NCBI GenBank assembly: GCA_016710585.1
Contig: JADJVN010000001.1
Coordinates: 186,001 to 250,000 of the forward strand
Reading direction: 5' to 3'
Source of the DNA: Saprospiraceae bacterium
GTDB taxonomy: Bacteria > Bacteroidota > Bacteroidia > Chitinophagales > Saprospiraceae
Length of the DNA stretch: 64,000 nt
Positions 55,343 through 63,722 of this stretch are shown one piece after another; position 1 is the first letter of the stretch, and each line of letters opens with the position of its first letter. A program made the position numbers and the translations under genes. The notes under the pieces are model-generated. The model saw only the letters and a list, made by a program, of their open reading frames with translations, was not told the DNA's origin and ran no database searches.

Positions 55343-55552
55343 TTATTGAGCCTCCACTTCTGGAGCGGCTTCAGCAGCTTTAATTACTATTTGCCCTTTA
55401 TAATACATACTCCCTTCATGCCAATGTGCATGATGGTAAATATGAAGCGCACCAGTAGCTTTGCAAGTACTTAGTTGAGGAGTTTCCGCTTTATAATGCG
55501 TTCTTCTCTTTCTCTTTCTTGTTTTGGAATGTCTCCACTTCGGATTTGGCAT
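55343..55552 (-). CDS. rpmF: 50S ribosomal protein L32
   Basis: A 69-residue L32: MPNPKWRHSKTRKRKRRTHY, then KAETPQLSTCKATGALHIYH. One of the usual cysteines is kept. The C-terminal tail is long and Ala/Glu-rich (EAAPEVEAQ), as in Bacteroidota. It sits directly downstream of DUF177, the common DUF177-rpmF pairing. Confidence 0.95.
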   Translation of the reverse strand: MPNPKWRHSKTRKRKRRTHYKAETPQLSTCKATGALHIYHHAHWHEGSMYYKGQIVIKAAEAAPEVEAQ

Positions 55553-55576
55553 AACAAAATCTTTTTAGTCTATTTC

Positions 55577-56080
55577 TTAAAAATCTTTTAAAACATCCCA
55601 AACTGAATTATCTTCACTTGGGCCATAATTTTGTATTTTCTTTAAAATCTCTTGGTCACAAGGACTAGGAGATAATTTTTTACAGTCGATTGTTTTCCGG
55701 AATGGGATTGATAGACATATATAGTCATAGATGAGATGAGCGACATTCCACTCATGCGCCTCCTCTGATATCACGATCAGATCGGGATCTATATCATCTC
55801 CCTCGCCTTTTTTCAGAATAGCCGAGTACGAACTGGTTATTGGTAGACGAATATCTGCCAAACATCGGTCGCATGAATCACGCATCCACCCCTTGATATT
55901 GAAAAGAACCGTACTGAGATCCTGTTGTTTATCAAGGTCCATCGCCACGTGAAAGCCACCTTCTCTGATCGGACTAGCCTCAAAAAGCCGGAAAAAATCT
56001 TCCCCTATCTCAAAATCATAATGATGAAGACCAGTATTTAGTCCTCGTATCGGTATGGAATATATTTGAAAGGGATCCAT
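55577..56080 (-). CDS. DUF177 (YceD-like) protein
   Basis: 167 residues from the ATG at 56080 (MDPFQIYSIPIRGLNTGLHH); the ATG at 56128 adds 16 residues that do not fit the family. The DUF177 core WMRDSCDRCLADIRLPITSS keeps the CxxC, and YICLSIPFRKTID follows. YceD-family proteins are linked to 23S rRNA/50S biogenesis. It precedes rpmF by 24 bases. Confidence 0.88.
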   Translation of the reverse strand: MDPFQIYSIPIRGLNTGLHHYDFEIGEDFFRLFEASPIREGGFHVAMDLDKQQDLSTVLFNIKGWMRDSCDRCLADIRLPITSSYSAILKKGEGDDIDPDLIVISEEAHEWNVAHLIYDYICLSIPFRKTIDCKKLSPSPCDQEILKKIQNYGPSEDNSVWDVLKDF

Positions 56081-56182
56081 AAAGAACGTTTCCAAAATTT
56101 GGACTGCAAAGATAGACTTTTTTCTCAAAAAGATTGTATGATTGTTAAAAAAAATCTTACATTTGCAAAAAATTAGAATATC

Positions 56183-56278
56183 ATGGGTAGAGGTGATAAA
56201 AGAACTGCGAAAGGAAAAAGAACAAGAAAGTCTTATGGAAATTCACGTCCAAAGTCAAAAAAGACGGTAAAAGCATAA
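56183..56278 (+). CDS. 30S ribosomal protein bTHX
   Basis: A 31-residue highly basic peptide reading MGRGDKRTAKGKRTRKSYGN, then SRPKSKKTVKA. It matches the THX family, short proteins that sit in a cavity at the top of the small-subunit head. Family members begin MG(K/R)GD and contain SYG/TYG before an Arg-Pro-Lys tail. It is divergent from DUF177-rpmF. Confidence 0.88.
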   Translation: MGRGDKRTAKGKRTRKSYGNSRPKSKKTVKA

Positions 56279-56691
56279 TAGCTCTTGCACTATAGAGGAA
56301 TGCTTTAGTGTTTCTTCATATTATATTAATATTCAACTTATTTTATACATAGAATTCAGTATAAACGAATTATATATTTTATTCTATTGATATAAACTTG
56401 GTCTAATCAGGCTAAGTCAAGTAAATAATTATTTTTTTTATTTTTAAAAATAGTCCAAACTTATTTTTGGAAAATAAAAATGGAATAATATGATATTATC
56501 AAATTATCATATTAATAAAGATTTGAATCATAGCAAATTGAATATCAATCTTAAAATTATTTATTTTTCCTCACGATACTGCATGAAATTTGTGAAATAA
56601 ATTTTCCAATTTTGTGCCCCAATTCAAAAAAATGGCTTAATTTTAGAGTTGACAAAACAGTAAAAATAAACAGGCTCAAGCTAAATAATAA
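56279..56691. other. 413-bp AT-rich gap upstream of dnaA
   Basis: No ORF of note. Very AT-rich with A/T runs around 56430-56480 and one perfect inverted repeat (56486-56514). Position before dnaA makes it a candidate regulatory region or origin, but no clear DnaA box (TTATCCACA-like) was found by eye. Confidence 0.45.
56486..56514. repeat. Perfect 10-bp inverted repeat upstream of dnaA
   Basis: TAATATGATA (56486-56495) is repeated inverted as TATCATATTA (56505-56514) around a 9-base spacer. It lies about 180 bases before the dnaA start codon. It could be an operator or an origin element. Confidence 0.7.
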
Positions 56692-58107
56692 ATGGTACAA
56701 GATCACGTAACCGTCTGGAACAATGTCCTCGAACAAATAAAAAATTCCCTCAATGTGGAAGATTTTATGAGATGGTTTATTCCTCTTAAACCTTTAAGAA
56801 TGGAAGGATCTGTGCTTATCGTTGAAGCGCCAAATGAATTTTTGGTAGAAAGACTTGAGGAAAATTATATTGACATCCTTAGAAAAGGAATACGTAGCGA
56901 GATTGGTGAAAAAGGCCAATTGAAATACCAATATATAAAGACAAATAGTACTTCAAAAAATAGTTTTCAGTCTCCAGTCAGAATAAGTCATCCTTCAAGA
57001 AATACGACAACCATCCCTGTATCAGCCTACAATCCTTTTGTAATGCCGGGTTTGAAAAAGATGGATATTGATTCCAATCTAAACCCAAATTACACATTCG
57101 ATAATTTTATAGAAGGTTCTTGTAATCGTTTGGCAAGACAAGCAGGTATCCAAATCGCTAAAGACCCAGGAAAAAATTTCAATCCTCTCATCCTATATGG
57201 AAATGTAGGATTGGGAAAAACACATTTGGTTCAAGCTATTGGAAATTCATTATTAAAATATTTTCCAGAAAAAAATGTAATCTACACCAGTGCTGAAAAA
57301 TTCACCCAGCAGTTCATTAATTCTGTAAAGGACAATCGCACCAACGAATTTTCACAGTTTTATCATGGTCTAGATGTATTGATCATCGATGATATTCAAT
57401 TCTTAGCCGGTAAGTCTGGAACACAAGAAATCTTTTTCCACCTGTTCAATCATCTGCATCAGCAGGGGAAACAGATCGTATTGACCTCAGACAGAGCGCC
57501 ACATGAACTCAAGGATATTGAAGATCGATTGGTGAATCGATTTAAATGGGGGCTCTCTACGGATTTGACTTCACCAGATTATGAAACAAGGATGGCTATC
57601 ATCATTGCAAAAATGGAAGAAAAGGGAATTAAACTTCCAGAAAGAATAATAGATTTTATCTGTCTTAATCTCAAGAGTAATATTCGTGAGTTGGAAGGGA
57701 TAATCATCTCCTTGATAGCACAGTCATCAATCAACAATAGAAAACTAGATATTGAATTAGCTCAAGAAGTCATCAAAAATTATACTGCAAAAGTAAATCA
57801 TGAGATAAGCCCTGAAGAGATCTTAGAATTCATCTGTAGAGAGTGCAATGTCAATATTGATGCAGTCAGAGGAAAGAGCCGAAAAGGCCCTGTAGCTCAA
57901 GCTAGGCATATCTCTATTTATTTCATCAGAAAGCACCTATCCAATCTTACACTTAAAGAAATTGGCGAAACATTTGGCGGAAAAGATCATAGCACGATAT
58001 TGCATTCCATCAAAGCTGTTGACATCCAAATGGAAACAGATAAAAGTTTTCTAGCCAAAGTCGAAGAAATAGAAAAAAAATTAAACAAGAATATCAAGAG
58101 AAAATAA
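56692..58107 (+). CDS. dnaA: Chromosomal replication initiator DnaA
   Basis: 471 residues. Domain I has VWNNVLEQIKNSLNVEDFMR, followed by a short variable domain II. The AAA+ domain III (about 130-345) has Walker A GNVGLGKTH, Walker B VLIIDDIQFLAGK and the sensor region TSDRAPHELKDIEDRLVNRF. Domain IV (about 375-470) has RHISIYFIRKHLSNLTLKEI and the signature GGKDHSTILHSIK, which binds DnaA boxes. It is complete. Confidence 0.96.
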   Translation: MVQDHVTVWNNVLEQIKNSLNVEDFMRWFIPLKPLRMEGSVLIVEAPNEFLVERLEENYIDILRKGIRSEIGEKGQLKYQYIKTNSTSKNSFQSPVRISHPSRNTTTIPVSAYNPFVMPGLKKMDIDSNLNPNYTFDNFIEGSCNRLARQAGIQIAKDPGKNFNPLILYGNVGLGKTHLVQAIGNSLLKYFPEKNVIYTSAEKFTQQFINSVKDNRTNEFSQFYHGLDVLIIDDIQFLAGKSGTQEIFFHLFNHLHQQGKQIVLTSDRAPHELKDIEDRLVNRFKWGLSTDLTSPDYETRMAIIIAKMEEKGIKLPERIIDFICLNLKSNIRELEGIIISLIAQSSINNRKLDIELAQEVIKNYTAKVNHEISPEEILEFICRECNVNIDAVRGKSRKGPVAQARHISIYFIRKHLSNLTLKEIGETFGGKDHSTILHSIKAVDIQMETDKSFLAKVEEIEKKLNKNIKRK

Positions 58108-58287
58108 TTAGCATAAGCTGATCAAAACTTGATAATTTTTACCAGTACACGCTTTTATTGTTAAACAAATATTCCTGCAAGGACAATATATCAGCTATTT
58201 TAGTTTTAAAAAAACAAAATAGTAGAAGAAAAAATACCGTATCTTGCTGCAATATTGTGTCAATTATATTAAAGAAATTTTCTATTT

Positions 58288-61200
58288 ATGAATTCATTTT
58301 CGTTAAAACTATTATTCTGTATATTTATCTGTGGTATATGTCAAATTTCCTTTGCTCAAAAGGAATATAAAAAAGCGATGTATGACAATAATGTGAATTT
58401 TTACAAAGTATGCGAAATGGCAGAAAGCTATTTCTCGACTATTGACAGATTTCAAAAAGGATCTGGATGGAATGAATTCATGCGATGGAGGAGCGAAAAT
58501 GAAGGAAAGTATTTTCCCGATGGAGATAGAAGCAAAGTTGATTACAGCTTAGCTCAAAGAACCTTTGTTCAATTAAATCAAACTGCCAAAGCAAGAGCAG
58601 CCAATCCTGACTGGATCGATCTAGGGCCATACAGTGCAGACAATATCACTCAAAGTTATAATTCTGGTATTGGAAGAATCGAGTGTTTTCAAATCAATCG
58701 ATCCAATACAGATAACATGTATATGGGATCAAGAAGTGGAGGCTTCTGGAAGACCACAGATGGTGGTGACACATGGAAAAACACTACAGATTTTTTAGTT
58801 GCCACAGGAGTGAATACAATGTCAGCAAACCCTTCAAATTTTAATGAAGTTTTGATCAATGTGCGCAATGCAAACAATGGATATACACATGGTGTCTATA
58901 GAAGTATTGATGGTGGTGAGACATGGGTTGCTACAGATTTAAATTCTAGCAAAGGATTTGGAGGATTAGGCACAACTACACAAGTACACATCATTAAATA
59001 TCATCCACGAATTAAAGACTTAGTTTTCATTGGAACCAATAAAGGACTTTATCGCTCCGATAATAATTTGAGGACATTTACTGTCCTTATGGCCAATGGT
59101 AATTTTACAGAGATAGAATTTCATCCAACTGATACAAAAACGATTTACTTCATTCAAACCAATACAGCTACAAAAAGTACGATCACTTTATCCAATGATA
59201 CAGGATTAAGCTTTACTCAATCTGAACCCTTGCCTGGATTTAATGGTGGCAATAGCATAGATGGATTTTTAGATGTAACTCCTGCAAAACCAAACAATGT
59301 ATATTTTGCAAGTGGCAATGGCAACGTTTACTATAAATCCAATAATAAAGGAATTAGTTTCATAAAAACAGCGACAAGCAATGGGGTAGGAAATTTTGCA
59401 ATCTCTGACAAGGATAGTCTTCACATGGTGAGTGGTTATTTGAATCTTGAAGGGTCTTCTGATGGTGGAAATACGTTTACACAGATAAACAATTGGTTCA
59501 CGCTTGTTCCCGATGAGACCTATACTCATGCTGATCTTCGAGCTGCTGATTGCATAGATGGTGTTTTCTATATTGGAACAGATGGGTATTTCTGCAAGAG
59601 TTCAGATAATGGTGCTACATGGAAAATACTAAACAGAGGAACAAGTGTAAGAGAATTCTATAGAATAGGTACTAGTCAATCGGATAAATCAATTTCCATA
59701 GGTGGATCTCAGGATAATGGCACCAGTATAATAAATGAGGATGGATGGCTTGAATGGAATGGTGGTGATGGCATGGAAGGAATCGTCCATCCATTGAATA
59801 AAAATATGATGATGGGAAGTTGGCAATACGGATCACGCCAACGCACTTTAAATGGAGGAGACACTCGAGACGAAGTTGCAAATCCTCAGTCAGGATCAAC
59901 TCAAGCAGATTGGATATCACCGATGATATTTGACCCAAGTGATCACATGACTGTCTATCATTTTTCTGACACGATGTTCCAAAGTAATTTGTTTGGCGAA
60001 CCTGGAAGTTGGTCGATTGGTGGCAGCCCTAGAATAGGGGTAATCACACATGCTGCCATCGCAGAGAATAACAGCAATATCATCGTTGTTTCAAGAAATG
60101 CATCATTACTTTTCAGCACAAATAAAGGCGGTACGTGGAAGAGTATTTTTCCTGGACTTCCTAGTCAATCAATATCTGATATCGTATTTGATCCTAGACA
60201 TGACTCCACTATTGTAGTTTGTTTTGACAGATGGGAAGCTAATAATCTAAAAATTTATATCACTCACAATCTAGGAGCCACTTGGCAAAATATCACCTAC
60301 AATCTGAGCAATATGCCAATAAGGGCACTTGCCATCGACCATACGAATGAACGCAATATCTATGCTGGTGCAGAGATTGGTGTTTTTGTAAAATCTATGA
60401 ATGGAACTAACTGGGAAATGTATAATACAAAATTGCCCAACACAACAGTTCGAGATTTTGAAATTCACTTTGCATCCAATACTATAAAAGCTGCTTCTTG
60501 GGGAAGAGGTCTCTGGGAGGCTCCACTAAAAGGAAGGGAAAGTTATCCGCAAATAGTCCAAACCATTCCTAGTATCGAAGTCTCTCCTGGCAACCCAGTT
60601 CCAATTAATAGCCCAATGGAAATAAGTGCTAAAATAAACTACGATAAGACTATCAGTGATGTCTATTTACTTTGGTCGCATGAGACGAAAGCTTTGAATA
60701 ATAGAATTGATTTAAAGTTCAATCAAAACATATGGAAAACTGTCAATGCTATTACACCAGCATTGGAAGATCAATTTGTATATTTTAAAGTGATTGCCGT
60801 TGGAGAAAATCAGGATAGTACTGAGAGCTATACATACATGTACCAACAAGGCCCTTGTAAAACAAAAATAACTAATCAAACAGTAAGAGCATGTAAAGTA
60901 TATATCAATGGAAAAGATACGCTATACAAATCTACTACCCTGATTAAAAATTTTAAAGATATATGGGGATGTGACAGCACATTGAGATTTGCCGTGATGG
61001 TTGACGCGGAGCCTAATAATACAATTAGTTTGGATGGAAATTTATTGGTATCCAATGAAGCATCGGCAGGCAGTTATCAATGGCTTGATTGCGACAATCA
61101 GTTTGCAATCATTCCGGGACAAACAACAAGATATTTGACCCTTGTAAAATCTGGCAATTATGCCTTGGATATAACAAAAAACAGCTGTAAAATAAGGACA

Positions 61201-61482
61201 GCTTGTTATCCTTTGGTTATTGTAGATCAAAGCGATTATAATGATAGCGATCAAAAAGTTGAGATCATACCAAATCCCAATTCTGGGAACTTCGATTTAA
61301 GCATAAAAGGAGATGTAAAAAATGCTGAAATTTCTATTCTTGCAGCTGATGGAAAAATAGTTTATTACAATAAGGTAAATCAAAAAATAAGCGAAATAAA
61401 TCTCAATTTAACTAAAGGATTGTATATGGTCAAAGTTAAAAATAATGGAAATACAATTTTCAAAAAACTAACTATCCAATAA
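58288..61482 (+). CDS. T9SS-secreted VPS10/BNR beta-propeller protein
   Basis: 1064 residues with a signal peptide (LLFCIFICGICQISFAQ). Residues ~110-760 contain many BNR/sortilin-like blades with the Asp-box pattern S-x-D-G-G-x-T-W (TTDGGDTWKN, SIDGGETWVA, SSDNGATWKI, STNKGGTWKS, THNLGATWQN). Ig-like or irregular domains follow. The end is a type A T9SS sorting domain (EIIPNPNSGNFDLSIKG, GLYMVKVKNNGNTIFKKLTI). It is exported to the surface or medium. The propeller may bind or cleave glycans, but no catalytic residues can be assigned. Confidence 0.85.
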   Translation: MNSFSLKLLFCIFICGICQISFAQKEYKKAMYDNNVNFYKVCEMAESYFSTIDRFQKGSGWNEFMRWRSENEGKYFPDGDRSKVDYSLAQRTFVQLNQTAKARAANPDWIDLGPYSADNITQSYNSGIGRIECFQINRSNTDNMYMGSRSGGFWKTTDGGDTWKNTTDFLVATGVNTMSANPSNFNEVLINVRNANNGYTHGVYRSIDGGETWVATDLNSSKGFGGLGTTTQVHIIKYHPRIKDLVFIGTNKGLYRSDNNLRTFTVLMANGNFTEIEFHPTDTKTIYFIQTNTATKSTITLSNDTGLSFTQSEPLPGFNGGNSIDGFLDVTPAKPNNVYFASGNGNVYYKSNNKGISFIKTATSNGVGNFAISDKDSLHMVSGYLNLEGSSDGGNTFTQINNWFTLVPDETYTHADLRAADCIDGVFYIGTDGYFCKSSDNGATWKILNRGTSVREFYRIGTSQSDKSISIGGSQDNGTSIINEDGWLEWNGGDGMEGIVHPLNKNMMMGSWQYGSRQRTLNGGDTRDEVANPQSGSTQADWISPMIFDPSDHMTVYHFSDTMFQSNLFGEPGSWSIGGSPRIGVITHAAIAENNSNIIVVSRNASLLFSTNKGGTWKSIFPGLPSQSISDIVFDPRHDSTIVVCFDRWEANNLKIYITHNLGATWQNITYNLSNMPIRALAIDHTNERNIYAGAEIGVFVKSMNGTNWEMYNTKLPNTTVRDFEIHFASNTIKAASWGRGLWEAPLKGRESYPQIVQTIPSIEVSPGNPVPINSPMEISAKINYDKTISDVYLLWSHETKALNNRIDLKFNQNIWKTVNAITPALEDQFVYFKVIAVGENQDSTESYTYMYQQGPCKTKITNQTVRACKVYINGKDTLYKSTTLIKNFKDIWGCDSTLRFAVMVDAEPNNTISLDGNLLVSNEASAGSYQWLDCDNQFAIIPGQTTRYLTLVKSGNYALDITKNSCKIRTACYPLVIVDQSDYNDSDQKVEIIPNPNSGNFDLSIKGDVKNAEISILAADGKIVYYNKVNQKISEINLNLTKGLYMVKVKNNGNTIFKKLTIQ

Positions 61483-61491
61483 TTAAAATCG

Positions 61492-61902
61492 ATGAAGATT
61501 TCCTTTGCTTTTATCTTACTCCTATCCATGTCCAATTGTTGTATTCAACATAAAAAAAATCAGTTGGAGCCAATGAAAATGAATGGAATTACGCTACAAA
61601 AATTTATTCCTGGGGAACAAGGGAAAGAAGCATATTTTCAAATTCAATTCCCCTGTGAATCTACAGAAAATTACGCTTTCGCCTATTATAAAACATATTC
61701 AGGAATAATCAATGCTTCACTTAAATCAAAGCTAAAAAATTGCAGCAGTACATTAAGAAAGAATACTGATGCAGCTCCTGAAATATTACAATCTACGCTT
61801 CAAAATACTGAATCAATTGTATTGGGAATAAAAAAAGATAAGGAGATAAAATTTGTTTATATAAAGGAATTCAAAGTCTTAGAGCCAATGAATTTACCAT
61901 AG
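61492..61902 (+). CDS. Hypothetical lipoprotein
   Basis: 136 residues with a lipoprotein-like signal (ISFAFILLLSMSNCCIQHKK). The mature part has no recognised family. It starts 9 bases after the BNR protein and is probably co-transcribed with it. Its last codons (PMNLP, stop at 61902) lie within the 45-bp direct repeat that recurs at 63678-63722, so its 3' end marks a recombination boundary. Confidence 0.6.
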   Translation: MKISFAFILLLSMSNCCIQHKKNQLEPMKMNGITLQKFIPGEQGKEAYFQIQFPCESTENYAFAYYKTYSGIINASLKSKLKNCSSTLRKNTDAAPEILQSTLQNTESIVLGIKKDKEIKFVYIKEFKVLEPMNLP

Positions 61903-61932
61903 AGGGCATTAACTTGTTTAATTCCTTGTTTT
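61888..61932. repeat. 45-bp direct repeat, copy 1
   Basis: Starts in the 3' end of the lipoprotein gene (AATGAATTTACCATAGAGGG) and recurs at 63678-63722 with one clear mismatch (T at 61919 against C at 63709). The two copies bracket the lipoprotein-cassette pair. Confidence 0.8.
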
Positions 61933-61969
61933 TAAGTAAATTGGAGCTACTTGTTATATAAATAATGTA

Positions 61970-62089
61970 GTATCCACAAAGATAGCTTCCCTTCAACTCT
62001 GCAATGAACAGAAATAAAAAGATTTCTTCAATTTTTTTACTTTCTCCTTATAACTTGCATTCTTTAAGGGCAGCTATCTTCGTAGATAC
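61970..62089. repeat. 120-bp palindromic intergenic element, copy 1
   Basis: The arms 61970-61991 and 62068-62089 are inverted repeats of 22 bp with three mismatches, around a 76-bp centre. Pairing can extend outward with a small bulge. The element lies 18 bases after the stop codon of the minus-strand lipoprotein gene ending at 62108. Together with flanks (61963-62134) it is almost identical to copy 2. Confidence 0.8.
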
Positions 62090-62107
62090 ATTGTTATCAA
62101 CCTTTGA

Positions 62108-62758
62108 TCATCTCACTTCAAAACAATACCCAGCATAATTGAAATACCTATTAATTGAATCACTTAAAATCCAATTATTTCTTTCTTTTGATCTAAATTG
62201 CTGCATTAATTGAATATTATTATTATTAGGTAATAATAATTCAAATTTAATTTCTTGGCCTCTACAATTAAATTTGTAGTTATTCTGTAAACGACCGTCA
62301 CCTGATGATAGGCTTTCAGTACTGAGAGCAAAGTAACCGCTATGATTTAAAATTAATTTAACTTCAAATTCAAGTGTGTCATTTAAGAAATTATATTCTC
62401 CAACAATTGCGGATTCATCTCCAGAACTTAATTGTTTCATATTATATTTGTCTTGACCAATGAAAAAACATATTTCATTAATTTTTGATTTCCAATTATA
62501 GTCATTTGCACTATCCAATGTATTCATACTGATAAGTGGCACAAATTTATAATTACTAACATCATAAAATCTATTTGTCTTTTCATCAAATAGTAGTTTA
62601 TTAAATTTAGATGATATAACGATCTTATCGCCTAAATTATAATATGGTTTATATGGACCGATATTAATTGGCAGAAACATATCACCAGGACAATTTGGAC
62701 CATCATCACCACATGAAATTAATAAAAAAATAAAAATAAATTTTACAAATGAGTTCAT
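62108..62758 (-). CDS. Cassette lipoprotein A (paralogue of the next gene)
   Basis: 216 residues from the ATG at 62758, which opens a lipoprotein signal (MNSFVKFIFIFLLISCGDDG). The upstream ATG at 62845 would hide the signal and is rejected. The first 26 residues and the last eight (AGYCFEVR) are identical to lipoprotein B at 62977-63627. The middle is much more diverged, keeping motifs such as DSxNxY, FNCRG and NNIQxMQxFR. No family is recognised. It is presumably outer-membrane anchored. Confidence 0.75.
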   Translation of the reverse strand: MNSFVKFIFIFLLISCGDDGPNCPGDMFLPINIGPYKPYYNLGDKIVISSKFNKLLFDEKTNRFYDVSNYKFVPLISMNTLDSANDYNWKSKINEICFFIGQDKYNMKQLSSGDESAIVGEYNFLNDTLEFEVKLILNHSGYFALSTESLSSGDGRLQNNYKFNCRGQEIKFELLLPNNNNIQLMQQFRSKERNNWILSDSINRYFNYAGYCFEVR

Positions 62759-62837
62759 AATTATACTTTCAATATGAATTAAATAATTACCTGGCCCATA
62801 AACAAACTTTTTAAATGGTAAGAATAACACTAATGTA

Positions 62838-62958
62838 GTATCCACAAATATAGCTTCCCTTCAACTCTGCAATGAACAGAAATAAAAAGATTTCTTCAAT
62901 TTTTTTTACTTTCTCCTTATAACTTGCATTCTTTAAGGGCAGCTATCTTCGTAGATAC
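62838..62958. repeat. 120-bp palindromic intergenic element, copy 2
   Basis: A 121-bp copy of the element at 61970-62089, with one extra T in the central T run and one change in the left arm (62838-62859); right arm 62937-62958. It lies 18 bases after the stop codon of lipoprotein gene B, the same relative position as copy 1. Confidence 0.8.
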
Positions 62959-62976
62959 ATTGTTATCAACTTATGA

Positions 62977-63627
62977 TCATCTCACTTCAAAACAATAACC
63001 AGCACGATTATAAAATTTACTAATTGAATCTGATAAATAATAATCATTTGGATAAATATTCCTGAATTTTTGCATAAATTGAATATTGTTTTCCTTTGGT
63101 GATTGTAAATAAAAATAGATATAACGGCCTCGACAATTAAAACGGTGATTATTCTGTAAATACGAGTCCCCAGTCGTCCAACTATCGGTAGAAATCCAAT
63201 AAAATCCACTTTTCTCTAATTTCAATTTAAATAAAATACCTAGACTATCCTTTTCAAGCAAATAATCTCCACCAATAAAAGTTTTATTATCCAAGGTATC
63301 GACAAACATCTTAAAATCATCTTGCCTAATAAAATCGCAATATAAATTTACTTGGGACTTAAATCCGTATCTGTTTATACTATCCAGACTAAAAACTGAT
63401 ATAATCGGACCAAAACTATAATTACTTGCATCATAAAATTTATCCGTTTTTTTATCGTAAATTAATTTATGAATAATAGATGAAAAAGTGATCGTATCGC
63501 CTACATTATAATAAGGATTATATGGACTAATTTCTACTGGCAGAACCATATCTCCCGGACAATTTGGACCATCATCTCCACATGAAATTAATAAAAAAAT
63601 AAAAATAAATTTTACAAATGAGTTCAT
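62977..63627 (-). CDS. Cassette lipoprotein B (paralogue of the previous gene)
   Basis: 216 residues from the ATG at 63627, again with MNSFVKFIFIFLLISCGDDG as the lipoprotein signal. The ATG at 63711 is rejected: the extra part lies within the 45-bp direct repeat and overlaps the glycosyltransferase gene. It has exactly the same length as lipoprotein A, identical ends and a diverged centre. The function is unknown. The arrangement (gene plus palindromic element, repeated head to tail with a period of ~868 bp) looks like a duplicated cassette. Confidence 0.75.
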   Translation of the reverse strand: MNSFVKFIFIFLLISCGDDGPNCPGDMVLPVEISPYNPYYNVGDTITFSSIIHKLIYDKKTDKFYDASNYSFGPIISVFSLDSINRYGFKSQVNLYCDFIRQDDFKMFVDTLDNKTFIGGDYLLEKDSLGILFKLKLEKSGFYWISTDSWTTGDSYLQNNHRFNCRGRYIYFYLQSPKENNIQFMQKFRNIYPNDYYLSDSISKFYNRAGYCFEVR

Positions 63628-63677
63628 AATGTTAGGAGATTTTTTGTATTTAATTACTGGAAGTACTTTTAGAATAA

Positions 63678-63722
63678 ATGAATTTACCATAGAGGGCATT
63701 AACTTGTTCAATTCCTTGTTTT
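63678..63722. repeat. 45-bp direct repeat, copy 2
   Basis: Second copy of 61888-61932. It covers the last codons and stop of the minus-strand glycosyltransferase gene, whereas copy 1 covers the end of an unrelated plus-strand gene. Confidence 0.8.

Noticed and set aside
56279..56691. Firm oriC annotation upstream of dnaA
   Set aside because: No recognisable cluster of DnaA boxes by eye; position and AT content alone are not enough.
61970..62958. Calling the palindromic elements integron attC sites outright
   Set aside because: Size and position fit, but the core site motifs could not be found by eye and no integrase gene is in the window. Kept as one hypothesis.
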